Shown here piece after piece: positions 1 through 6,302 of a stretch of DNA of 6,561 bases. The notes below the pieces were generated by a model. The model was not told the DNA's origin and did not search any database. It saw only the letters and a program-made list of their open reading frames with translations. Where the stretch lies: assembly GCA_025966255.1 (NCBI GenBank), contig JAOPVG010000393.1, positions 1 through 6,561 on the forward strand. Reading direction: 5' to 3'. Origin of the DNA: Jatrophihabitans sp. GTDB lineage: Bacteria > Actinomycetota > Actinomycetes > Mycobacteriales > Jatrophihabitantaceae. A program made the translations under genes and the position numbers. Every line of letters begins with the position of its first letter. The first letter of the stretch is position 1.

Positions 1-1
1 C

Positions 2-547
2 GGATTGCTGGATGCCGGCTGCGACGTCGATCTGGTCATATCGCGGGCCGCTCGGCTGACCCTGCTCGACGAGACTGGGCTCGCGTTCCGCGACAGCCAC
101 TGGCGCGACGATCTCGCCACGTGGCTCGGTCGTGACCCGCTCGACACGCGCTACTGGTCGGCCGGTGACCTTGCGGCCGGACCGGCCAGCGGCTCGTACC
201 GCACGCACGGGATGGTCGTCGTGCCGGCCTCGACGGCGGCCGTCGCCGGCATCGCGATCGGTCTCTCGAAGGACCTGCTGCAGCGCGCCGCCGACGTCAC
301 GATCAAGGAGCGCCGGCCGTTCGTCATCGTCCCGCGGGAGACGCCGTACACGCGGGCCACCTTGCAGCACCTGCTCACGTTGCACGACACCGGCGCGGTA
401 GTTCTGCCGGCGAGTCCGGGTTTCTACAGCGCGCCGGAGACGGTGGCGCAGCTCGTCGATTTCGTGGCGGCGAAGGTGCTCGACGCCCTCGATGTGCCGC
501 ACGATCTGATCACTCGCTGGACGGGCACGCTGGGCGGCGCCCGGTAG
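2..547 (+). CDS. ubiX: UbiX-family flavin prenyltransferase, 5' end outside the window
   Basis: UbiX enzymes attach a dimethylallyl group to FMN, giving the prenyl-FMN cofactor of UbiD-type decarboxylases; next to mqnE the likely client is the UbiD-like decarboxylase of the futalosine menaquinone pathway (the UbiX partner there is called MqnM). The frame is open to the left edge, so the TTG at position 5 is not the true start; the first ~15-25 residues, including the N-terminal Gly-Ser-Gly FMN loop, are missing. Visible family signatures, numbered from the TTG codon, are VISRAA (11-16) of the flavin site, VVVPASTAAVAGIA (71-84), the block IKERRPFVIVPRETP (100-114) with the conserved Lys and Arg-Glu, and PASPGFY (135-141) with the conserved Tyr. 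The C-terminal helix LVDFVAAKVLDALDV is typical. A cytosolic homododecamer is usual for the family. The AsnC-type gene starts 9 bases after its TAG, so the two are probably cotranscribed. Family is sure; the menaquinone role is inferred from neighbours. Confidence 0.93.
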   Translation, partial: GLLDAGCDVDLVISRAARLTLLDETGLAFRDSHWRDDLATWLGRDPLDTRYWSAGDLAAGPASGSYRTHGMVVVPASTAAVAGIAIGLSKDLLQRAADVTIKERRPFVIVPRETPYTRATLQHLLTLHDTGAVVLPASPGFYSAPETVAQLVDFVAAKVLDALDVPHDLITRWTGTLGGAR

Positions 548-556
548 CGTCAAACC

Positions 557-1012
557 GTGGATACCGTCGACCGCAAGCTGCTCGACGCGTTGCGTGGCAA
601 CGCCCGCGCGACCTACGCCGAGCTGGCGCGCGTGGTCGGCCTCAGCGCTCCCGCGGTGCACGAGCGGGTGGCGAAGCTCGAGGCGAACGGCGTGATCACC
701 GGCTATCACGCGGCGGTCGCGCCGGAGTCGCTGGGTTACGCGATGAACGCGCTCATCGGCATCTTCATTACCGACAGCGCGGACACCGACGACATCGCCA
801 CCTCGCTGTCCGCGCTGCCGGTCGTCGAGCACTGCTGGTTCGTCGCGGGTGAGGAGACGTTCGTCGTCAAGGTGCGCGTCGCTGACGTGGCCGGGCTCGA
901 AGCGACGATCCGCGCGCTGAACGCCACCCCCGGCATCGCCCGCACCCGCACGACCGTCGTGCTCTCGACCAAGTTCGAGGATCGCGTCCCCGTCGCCGAA
1001 CCGGACGAATGA
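557..1012 (+). CDS. Lrp/AsnC-family transcriptional regulator
   Basis: A 151-residue cytosolic DNA-binding protein of normal Lrp/AsnC length. The N-terminal winged helix-turn-helix spans about residues 2-50: DRKLLDALRGNARATYAELA leads into the recognition region GLSAPAVHERVAKLEANGVI. The C-terminal RAM (ligand-binding, oligomerising) domain spans about 62-140, with the strand pair around VAGEETFVVKVRV (97-109) and the terminal STKF block. The GTG start at 557 is chosen because MDTVDRKLL aligns with the usual Lrp start and no earlier start is available without overlapping ubiX; no clear Shine-Dalgarno is seen, which fits coupling to ubiX 9 bases upstream. In Streptomyces, as I recall, an AsnC-type gene lies between the ubiX homologue and mqnE, so this protein may sense a menaquinone-related metabolite or an amino acid and act on nearby genes. 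Ligand and targets are not shown by the sequence. Confidence 0.93.
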   Translation: MDTVDRKLLDALRGNARATYAELARVVGLSAPAVHERVAKLEANGVITGYHAAVAPESLGYAMNALIGIFITDSADTDDIATSLSALPVVEHCWFVAGEETFVVKVRVADVAGLEATIRALNATPGIARTRTTVVLSTKFEDRVPVAEPDE

Positions 1013-1057
1013 GCGTAGGCGGCACGACGTCGCCGGGGTGCCGGGTGCGCTTGCCCC

Positions 1058-1091
1058 GCCGATAGTGGTCTGCGTGCATGCACGCATCGGC
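1058..1091. terminator. Putative bidirectional terminator stem-loop between convergent genes
   Basis: The 120-base gap between the AsnC gene (ends 1012) and the methyltransferase gene (ends 1133) holds a nested stem. The outer arms GCCGA (1058-1062) and TCGGC (1087-1091) enclose an unpaired stretch on the left and an inner perfect stem TGCGTG/CACGCA (1071-1086) closed by CATG. The two flanking genes converge on it, so a symmetrical hairpin would serve both. There is no T-run after the stem on either strand, but many high-GC actinobacterial terminators lack one. A second weaker pairing, CGGGG (1034-1038) with CCCCG (1054-1058), lies just to the left. Structure is seen; terminator function is inferred. 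Confidence 0.5.
1071..1086. repeat. Perfect 16-bp palindrome TGCGTGCATGCACGCA
   Basis: The 16 bases are identical to their own reverse complement, with no mismatch and no spacer; symmetry stops at 1070/1087. The palindrome is non-coding, lying between two convergent genes. As RNA it would form a 6-bp stem with a CATG loop; as DNA it could instead be a dimeric protein-binding site. It is the inner part of the terminator-like structure at 1058-1091. Confidence 0.75.
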
Positions 1092-1132
1092 GACCTCCCG
1101 GTGAACGTCATCCCGGCCTCAAGTGACCAGCG

Positions 1133-2044
1133 TCAGCGCAGCCGGCCGGCCACCACGTACATGCCTTCGTCGCAGTGCCGCCCGGCCGTGGCGTACCGCC
1201 GGGTCATCTCACCTGCGGTCGCGAGATCGAGCACGTCGAAGCCGGCACCGCCGATCAGCCGGGATACGTCGTCCGGCGTGATGCTGAAGGTGATCGGCTC
1301 GCCGATCAGCCGGATCGCGCGCTCGCCGAGACGACGGAGCTGGTCGTAGACGCTGCGGCCACCGACCCGGCGCCAGCAGTCCATGGCCAGCACCGAGCCC
1401 GGCCCGCACACCGAGGTCAGCGCACCCAAGGTGGCAACCACCGCGTCGCGCGTGAGGTACATGCTGACGCCCTCCCACACCACGAACGTCGGGACACCGG
1501 CGCGGAACCCGGACTCGGCCAGCCGATCCGGCAGCGACTCCGTGCGGAAGTCGATCTCCACGCGATGCACTGAAGCGGAGCCGAACAGCTCGGGCCGCGA
1601 GGTGACGATCGCCGCCTTGCGCCGCGAAAGCGGAGGGAGATCGACCTCGTACACCGGACGACTGCCGATCGCCCGCGCGAAGCGGTAGGCCCGACTGTCG
1701 TAGCCGGCGCCCAGGATCAGGACCTGCGAGACGTCGGGCAGTGACTCGAGCAGGTGCTCGTCGATGAAGCGGTGCCGGCAGAGCGCGGATGTCGAGAGGT
1801 TCGCGAGCTCCAAATGCTCGGCCCGGCGGACCACCGGGCCGGCGGCCCGCAGCGGCGCCATCAGCGCGCGACTCGGACCCGACAGGAATGCCGGTGCGTA
1901 GTCGTCGGTGACGATGCGCTCGTCGGAGGGTCGGCCGAGTTCGAGCGCGCGGCCGAGCGTCGTCCACTGCGCGGTGGAACTCGGTCGGTCGGTGGTGTGC
2001 AGCTCGCGGGGGACCAGCGGCAACCACCGCACGGTCTTCGTCAA
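1133..2044 (-). CDS. Class I SAM-dependent methyltransferase, TIGR00027/LCM (COG3315) type
   Basis: A 303-residue cytosolic protein of the family containing leucine carboxyl methyltransferase and the many mycobacterial and streptomycete putative O-methyltransferases (TIGR00027, PF04072), about the usual length. Family marks in order: STAQWTTLGRALE (23-35) at the N-terminus, CRHRFIDEHL (89-98), SAM motif I QVLILGAGYDSRAYR (107-121), the acidic post-motif YEVDLPPLSRRK (132-143), and VVWEGVSMYLT (188-198). It is last in the MMPL-TetR-methyltransferase operon. Its TTG start (2044-2042) shares the four bases TTGA with the TetR stop codon, indicating translational coupling; only a weak GGGA precedes it. 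A GTG four codons downstream is an alternative start and would leave the core domain intact. The acceptor is unknown; context suggests modification of the molecule handled by the transporter, or resistance by methylation, but this is inference. No carboxyl-methylated protein partner is visible here. Confidence 0.88.
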   Translation of the reverse strand: MTKTVRWLPLVPRELHTTDRPSSTAQWTTLGRALELGRPSDERIVTDDYAPAFLSGPSRALMAPLRAAGPVVRRAEHLELANLSTSALCRHRFIDEHLLESLPDVSQVLILGAGYDSRAYRFARAIGSRPVYEVDLPPLSRRKAAIVTSRPELFGSASVHRVEIDFRTESLPDRLAESGFRAGVPTFVVWEGVSMYLTRDAVVATLGALTSVCGPGSVLAMDCWRRVGGRSVYDQLRRLGERAIRLIGEPITFSITPDDVSRLIGGAGFDVLDLATAGEMTRRYATAGRHCDEGMYVVAGRLR

Positions 2045-2748
2045 CGCGTCCCGGCCGGGCGCCGCTGCTCCTGCAGCCAGGCCGTCACGATCTCCGGGGT
2101 CGGTTCACCGCCCAGCAGGTCGACGGCCGCATGTCCGAGCGCCGCCGCGCACAGGACGCGGTCGGCCGCCTCGTCGACCTCGCCCCACGGCAGGTACGGC
2201 TTCACGATGATCAGCGAGGCGATGCCGTGCGCGGCCGCCCACAGCTCGAGCGTCACCGGCAGTGGGTCGCCTTGAGCGAAGATCCCGGCCTGCATGCAGT
2301 CGAGGACAGTGGTGTTGAAGTGCGCGAACGCCGAGCTGGCCAGCACCTCGTCCACCGCGACGTCCGGCTTGGGGCACGGATCCATCGTCGCAAGGCGGTA
2401 GTGCTCCGGATGGTTGACCGCGAACCGCACGTAGGCGAGGCCGAACGCGCGCAGCCGGCCCAGCGGGGAGTCGATGCCGTCGGCGGCCGCGAGCATCGCG
2501 GCGTCCAATTCGGCGAAGACGTCGACGACCACGGCGCTGAGCAGTTCGCTCTTGTCCGCGAAGTGGAGGTAGATCGACGGCGGTGTCACTCCGACGGCAT
2601 CGGCCACCGCCCGGATCGACATGGCGTCGGCGTTCGCGGATTCGGCGAGCAGTCGCTTGGCCGCGCTGACGATCTCCGGGCGCAGCTGCTCGCCGCTACC
2701 GCGCGAGGCGCGGCGCCGGCGAGCGGGCTGGCGGGTGCCGGCGATCAT
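2041..2748 (-). CDS. TetR/AcrR-family repressor with WHG-type ligand domain
   Basis: A 235-residue one-component regulator. A basic N-terminal tail (RQPARRRRASR, 6-16) precedes the TetR_N helix-turn-helix domain (about 22-72), with the HTH at SIRAVADAVGVTPPSIYLHF (44-63) and the usual DKSELL after it. The C-terminal half (about 95-215) has LWAAAHGIASL (169-179), the Trp-His-Gly signature of the TetR_C_33 (WHG) ligand-binding domain. The reading frame is open further upstream to 2856, but the ATG at 2748-2746 is chosen: translation from there gives a normal TetR start, and the ATG overlaps the transporter stop as ATGA. The protein is probably an autoregulator that represses the whole operon through the inverted repeat at 5036-5056 and is released by a ligand that the transporter may export. 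The repressor role and ligand are inferred from family and context. Confidence 0.93.
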   Translation of the reverse strand: MIAGTRQPARRRRASRGSGEQLRPEIVSAAKRLLAESANADAMSIRAVADAVGVTPPSIYLHFADKSELLSAVVVDVFAELDAAMLAAADGIDSPLGRLRAFGLAYVRFAVNHPEHYRLATMDPCPKPDVAVDEVLASSAFAHFNTTVLDCMQAGIFAQGDPLPVTLELWAAAHGIASLIIVKPYLPWGEVDEAADRVLCAAALGHAAVDLLGGEPTPEIVTAWLQEQRRPAGTR

Positions 2749-5000
2749 CCGACCGCCACGGGCTGTCGCTCGGGGACGGCTCGAGCTGCGGGCTCTTCGG
2801 AGAGGCCGATCTTCGCGTGCAGGCGGGCCAGCGGGCGCGGTGCCCACCAGTTCCACTTGCCGGCTAGCCGCATGAAGGCGGGCACCAGAATTCCTCTCAC
2901 GACCGTTGCATCCATCAGCACCGCGAGCGTAAGCCCTGTGCCGAAGAGCATCATGAACGACACCTTCGAGCCGGCCATGGCCGCGAACACGATCGCCATC
3001 AGCAGCGCAGCGGCGGTGACGATCCGGCCCGTCCGGCCCAGACCCAATGCCACGGCGCGGGTGTTGGCCTCCGGGGTGCGATCGGACTCCAACCAGGCCT
3101 CCCGGATGCGCGAGAGCAGGAACACCTCATAATCCATCGACAGCCCGAAGGACAGGCAGAACATCAGCGGCGGCATCGTCGGCACCAGATAACCGGTGGG
3201 CGTCAGGTCGTTGAACAGCGACCCGAAGTGGCCGTACTGGAAGATCCACACCATCGCGCCGAACGTCGCCGACAGCGACAGCATGTTCAGCACCAACGCC
3301 TTGAGCGGAAGCACCACCGAACCGGTGAACAGGAACAGCACGATGAACGTCGCCAATGCGATGAGACCGAGCGCGTAGGGCAGCGCTGATCCGATCGAGC
3401 TCAGGCTGTCGCGGTTGACCGCGGTCTGCCCGCCGTAGAGCACCTTCCACGGCGCGTGGACGGCCTCGATCTTCGTCAGCAGCGCCTTGCCGGCAGGCGA
3501 GTGGCCCTCGACGTCCACGTTCACGTCGAGGTAGGTGGCGTTGCCGGCGCGCTGCGTCGGGCCGGCGGCCACGGCCACGCGGCGACCTTGGGCGTACACA
3601 CCGGCGGAGGAGGTCACTGAGGTGACGTGCGACAGGCGCGACAGGTCGCCGGCGTAGCTGCCGATCGACGTCGGCGCCGACCGGATGTCCGTGGCGAGCA
3701 CGGTGACCGTCGACTGCGCGTTCGCCGCGAATCGGCTGCGGACGTCGTCGCCGACCTGATGGGCGGAGGCCGAGTGCGGCAGCACGCGATCGTCGGGGTA
3801 GGCGAACTGCGCGTGCAGGAACGGCAGGCCGAGCCCAACGAGCAACGCCGTGACGACCAGCCCGATGGGCAGCGCCCGGCGCATGACGCCGTTCGCGACT
3901 CGGTACCAGAAGGTCTGTTCCACCGGCTTCACCACTGGCGGCGGACGGCCCAACACCCGGCGGACGAACACCCGCAGGTCGAGCGAGTCGATCCGCGGAC
4001 CCATCAGGGTGAGCATGGCCGGCAGCAGCGTCAGCGCTGCGACCGTCGCCAGCGCGACGACCGCGATGCCGGCGTAGGCGAACGAGCGGAGGAAGTACTG
4101 CGGGAACACGATGAGCGCGGCGAGCGCGAGTCCGACCGTGAGCGCCGAGAACAGCACGGTGCGGCCGGCGGTCTGCATGGTGCGGCGCACGGCGGCGTCG
4201 GGCGCCGAGCCGCCCCGGATCTCCTCGCGGTACCGGCTGACGATGAACAGGCTGTAGTCGATCGCGAGGGCCAGGCCCATCGCCGTCGTCATGTTCAACG
4301 AGTACGTCGAGACGTCGGTGACCAGCGCCAGCCCGCGCAGCAGCGCCATCGTCCCGACGATCGAGGTGAGCCCGACGACGAGCGGTAGCAGCGAGGCGAG
4401 CAGGCTGCCGAACACCCAGATGAGCGCGATGACGGTCAGCGGGATCGCGATCGCTTCGGCGATCGCGAGGTCCTTCTTCGTCTGGTCGTTGACCTCGTCG
4501 AAGGCGTTGCCGAAGCCACCGACCTTGACGGTGACACCGTCGTGCGTGCCGGCCAGCGGCTTGCTGAGGTTGGCGGCGCGTTTGGGTGCGACCGCGTCCG
4601 ACCCGGCGATGCTTGCGACCACGAGCGCGGACTTGCGGTCGGTGCTGACCAGACCCTTCGACTGCGACGCGGGCACCGACCAGTACGACGTCACCTGGTC
4701 GGCATACGGGGACGCGCCGATCGCCCGCTCCACCTCGACGCCGGCGCGGCGGGTGGCGGCCGCGTCGACGCCAGCCGCGGAGGTCACCTCGACGACGAGG
4801 TTCGGTTGGCCGGCGTGGAAGCGCTTCTGCAGGACGTCGTCGACCGTGCTGGACGCTGACTTCGGGTCCTGGAACCCGCCCGAGCTGAGGTGGCTCGCGG
4901 CCGAGCCGCCGTACAGCGCGGCGAGCACGAACAGGAGGCCGGCGGCCGCGAGGATGCGGCGTGGAGCGCGGATACCGAGGTTGGCGAGGCGGGTGAGCAT
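2745..5000 (-). CDS. MMPL-family (RND superfamily) membrane transporter
   Basis: A 751-residue inner-membrane transporter with the MmpL layout of 12 predicted helices in two RND halves. TM1 is about residues 17-34, followed by an extracytoplasmic domain (about 35-180) that begins with the family motif GGFQDPKSASS. TM2-6 lie at about 182-332. TM7 (about 376-394) is followed by a second extracytoplasmic domain (395-535), and TM8-12 lie at about 540-708. The proton-relay Asp-Tyr pairs of MMPL proteins are present in both halves: LALAIDYSLF (Asp248-Tyr249, TM4) and FGLSMDYEVFLLSR (Asp623-Tyr624, TM10). The tail GKWNWWAPRPL is also typical, and no long C-terminal extension as in MmpL3 is present. 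The ATG at 5000-4998 has a good Shine-Dalgarno, GAGGAG, 6 bases upstream. As first gene of an operon with a TetR repressor it resembles drug, lipid or secondary-metabolite exporters driven by the proton gradient; the substrate cannot be read from the sequence. No frameshift or missing key residue was seen. Confidence 0.96.
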   Translation of the reverse strand: MLTRLANLGIRAPRRILAAAGLLFVLAALYGGSAASHLSSGGFQDPKSASSTVDDVLQKRFHAGQPNLVVEVTSAAGVDAAATRRAGVEVERAIGASPYADQVTSYWSVPASQSKGLVSTDRKSALVVASIAGSDAVAPKRAANLSKPLAGTHDGVTVKVGGFGNAFDEVNDQTKKDLAIAEAIAIPLTVIALIWVFGSLLASLLPLVVGLTSIVGTMALLRGLALVTDVSTYSLNMTTAMGLALAIDYSLFIVSRYREEIRGGSAPDAAVRRTMQTAGRTVLFSALTVGLALAALIVFPQYFLRSFAYAGIAVVALATVAALTLLPAMLTLMGPRIDSLDLRVFVRRVLGRPPPVVKPVEQTFWYRVANGVMRRALPIGLVVTALLVGLGLPFLHAQFAYPDDRVLPHSASAHQVGDDVRSRFAANAQSTVTVLATDIRSAPTSIGSYAGDLSRLSHVTSVTSSAGVYAQGRRVAVAAGPTQRAGNATYLDVNVDVEGHSPAGKALLTKIEAVHAPWKVLYGGQTAVNRDSLSSIGSALPYALGLIALATFIVLFLFTGSVVLPLKALVLNMLSLSATFGAMVWIFQYGHFGSLFNDLTPTGYLVPTMPPLMFCLSFGLSMDYEVFLLSRIREAWLESDRTPEANTRAVALGLGRTGRIVTAAALLMAIVFAAMAGSKVSFMMLFGTGLTLAVLMDATVVRGILVPAFMRLAGKWNWWAPRPLARLHAKIGLSEEPAARAVPERQPVAVG

Positions 5001-5006
5001 GGCGGA

Positions 5007-5012
5007 CTCCTC
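5007..5012 (-). promoter_or_regulatory. Strong ribosome binding site of the MMPL gene
   Basis: On the minus strand GAGGAG lies 6 bases before the ATG at 5000. It is the only near-consensus Shine-Dalgarno found at a gene start in this window, fixes the transporter start, and suggests the operon is efficiently translated once derepressed. Confidence 0.8.
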
Positions 5013-5035
5013 GGGACGGGCCAGGCGAACGCCGC

Positions 5036-5056
5036 TAACTTAGCGACGATAAGTTA
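5036..5056. promoter_or_regulatory. Candidate TetR operator, TAACTTA-N7-TAAGTTA
   Basis: The 7-base arms at 5036-5042 and 5050-5056 are perfect reverse complements with a 7-base GC-rich centre. The AT-rich arms stand out in a very GC-rich region. Size and symmetry suit a dimeric TetR protein. The site covers the -10 element and much of the spacer of the predicted minus-strand promoter, where a bound repressor would block RNA polymerase. A smaller palindrome, GCTAA-C-TTAGC (5034-5044), overlaps the left arm. The mqnE start lies about 100 bases to the right, so an effect on mqnE is less likely. Assignment to the TetR protein encoded in the same operon is inference from position. Confidence 0.72.
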
Positions 5057-5066
5057 CTGCCGTCAA
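5037..5066 (-). promoter_or_regulatory. Predicted promoter of the MMPL-TetR-methyltransferase operon
   Basis: Read on the minus strand, TTGACG (5066-5061; five of six bases match the -35 consensus TTGACA) is followed after 18 bases by TAAGTT (5042-5037), which keeps the key first T-A and last T of a -10 element. Transcription would start near 5030, giving a leader of roughly 30 bases that includes the GAGGAG ribosome binding site. The inverted repeat at 5036-5056 overlaps the -10 element and spacer. Confidence 0.6.
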
Positions 5067-5142
5067 CCGAGATTGTCGCCGATGGTGCTCAGTGTTCGGT
5101 GCAGGTGAGTGGGACGTCGAGCGGACGGCCGAAGCGGCCCCG

Positions 5143-5148
5143 TACCCT
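5143..5148 (+). promoter_or_regulatory. Possible -10 element giving a leaderless mqnE transcript
   Basis: TACCCT fits the TAnnnT pattern of actinobacterial -10 elements and ends 6 bases before the mqnE ATG at 5155, the distance at which transcription would begin on the A of the start codon. There is no Shine-Dalgarno before this ATG, as expected for a leaderless message. No convincing -35 box is seen, which is common for such promoters. The small stem GGCCG-AAG-CGGCC (5127-5139) lies just upstream. Confidence 0.42.
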
Positions 5149-5154
5149 GAATCC

Positions 5155-6300
5155 ATGCCGCTGACCGACTCCCGCAAGGCCGAGCTCACCGAGAAGATCG
5201 CCGCCCGCGAGCGGCTCAGCCGGCAGGACGGCGAGGACCTTTACGACTCCGACGATCTCGCCTGGCTCGGCGGCCTGGCGCACTCGGTGCGGACCGAGAA
5301 GAACGGCGACACTGTCTACTTCAACGTCAACCGCCACCTGAATCTGACGAACGTCTGCACGGCGTCCTGCGCGTACTGCAGCTTTCAGCGCAAGCCGGGC
5401 CAGAAGGACGCGTACACGATGCGCGTCGAGGAAGCCGTCGAGACCGCGCTCGGTATGAAGGACGACGGCCTCACCGAGCTGCACATCGTCAACGGTCTGC
5501 ATCCCACTCCGCCGTGGAAGTACTACCCGCGCGTGCTGCGGGAGCTGAAGGCGGCGCTGCCCGACGTCGCCCTCAAGTGCTTCACCGCCACCGAGATCCA
5601 CTTCTTCGAGGAGATCTCCGGGCTGCCCGCCACCGAGATCCTCGACGAGCTCATCGACGCCGGCCTCGAGTCGCTCACCGGGGGCGGCGCGGAGATCTTC
5701 GACTGGGACGTGCGGAAACAGATCGTCGATCACAAGACCCACTGGGAGGACTGGTCGCGCATCCACCGGCTGGCCCACCAGAAAGGGCTCAAGACGCCGG
5801 CGACGATGTTGTACGGGCACATCGAGGAGCCGCGGCACCGCGTCGATCACGTGCTGCGGCTGCGCGAGCTGCAGGACGAGACCGGAGGGTTCCAGGTCTT
5901 CATCCCGCTGCGCTTCCACAACGACAACAACCGGCTCTCGCACCTCCCGATGGCCCAGCCCGCCGACGTGCTGCGCACCTTCGCCGTCAGCCGGCTGATG
6001 CTCGACAACTTCCCGCACGTGAAGGTGTTCTGGGTTATGCACGGGCTGTCCACCTCGCAGCTCGCGCTGAACTACGGTGCTGACGATATGGACGGTTCCG
6101 TCGTCGAGTACAAGATCACGCATGACGCCGACGGCTTCGGTACGCCCGACAAGCTGACCCGCGACGACCTCCTGAACCTGATCCGCGACGCCGGCTTCCA
6201 GCCCAAGGAGCGCAACACGCGCTACGAGATCATCCGTGAGTACGACGCCCCGGTGCCGCTCGGGCAGCGGCGCGCCGAACCCCAGGCGATCTGGGCCTAG
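5155..6300 (+). CDS. mqnE: Aminofutalosine synthase MqnE (radical SAM)
   Basis: MqnE joins 3-[(1-carboxyvinyl)oxy]benzoate to S-adenosylmethionine with loss of CO2, giving aminodeoxyfutalosine, an early committed step of the futalosine route to menaquinone. The 381-residue product has the family length. The radical SAM cluster motif CTASCAYC places the 4Fe-4S ligands at Cys68, Cys72 and Cys75, directly after NVNRHLNLTNV. Other long conserved blocks are ELHIVNGLHP, the segment DAGLESLTGGGAEIFDWDVR, EDWSRIHRLAHQKGLKTPAT, MLYGHIEEPRHRVDHVLRLR, KVFWVMHG and GADDMDGSVVEYKITHDADG. The ATG at 5155 is preferred over an in-frame GTG at 5092: the extra 21 residues from the GTG lack family resemblance and would run across the promoter region. 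The enzyme is cytosolic and needs an anaerobically assembled iron-sulfur cluster. It is divergent from the MMPL operon and followed after 2 bases by the DUF4229-like gene. The related enzyme MqnC (cyclisation) is not present here. All key residues appear intact. Confidence 0.97.
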   Translation: MPLTDSRKAELTEKIAARERLSRQDGEDLYDSDDLAWLGGLAHSVRTEKNGDTVYFNVNRHLNLTNVCTASCAYCSFQRKPGQKDAYTMRVEEAVETALGMKDDGLTELHIVNGLHPTPPWKYYPRVLRELKAALPDVALKCFTATEIHFFEEISGLPATEILDELIDAGLESLTGGGAEIFDWDVRKQIVDHKTHWEDWSRIHRLAHQKGLKTPATMLYGHIEEPRHRVDHVLRLRELQDETGGFQVFIPLRFHNDNNRLSHLPMAQPADVLRTFAVSRLMLDNFPHVKVFWVMHGLSTSQLALNYGADDMDGSVVEYKITHDADGFGTPDKLTRDDLLNLIRDAGFQPKERNTRYEIIREYDAPVPLGQRRAEPQAIWA

Positions 6301-6302
6301 CT

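Noticed and set aside
1291..1308. Inverted repeat TGATCGGC-TC-GCCGATCA within the methyltransferase gene
   Set aside because: The arms are perfect, but they encode the ordinary Leu-Ile-Gly-Glu-Pro-Ile segment; codon choice in GC-rich DNA readily gives such symmetry, and no role inside the gene is suggested.
1250..1313. 13-bp direct repeat GCCGATCAGCCGG at 1250-1262 and 1301-1313
   Set aside because: Both copies are in frame in the methyltransferase gene and encode Leu-Ile-Gly motifs 17 codons apart; this is more likely coding coincidence than a recombination or binding repeat.
2749..2856. Possible 36-residue N-terminal extension of the TetR protein
   Set aside because: The extension is Pro/Arg-rich, lies inside the MMPL coding region, and the ATG at 2748 overlapping the MMPL stop is a better start.
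2131..3132. A 333-codon plus-strand open frame across the TetR gene and the end of the MMPL gene
   Set aside because: It is a shadow of two well-supported minus-strand genes; its translation is Arg/Gly/Ala-rich without family resemblance.
3627..4388. A 253-codon plus-strand open frame opposite the MMPL gene
   Set aside because: The product is an extreme Arg/Gln/Asp-rich sequence typical of a wrong-frame reading of GC-rich transmembrane coding sequence.
5092..5154. Possible 21-residue N-terminal extension of MqnE from a GTG
   Set aside because: The extension does not resemble MqnE N-termini and would cover the predicted -10 element; the ATG at 5155 fits family length.
5089..6123. A long (344-codon) open frame on the minus strand antisense to mqnE
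   Set aside because: It lies opposite a firmly identified gene, its translation is low-complexity and rich in Val, Leu, Arg and Gly with no recognisable domain, and long antisense open frames are expected in high-GC DNA.
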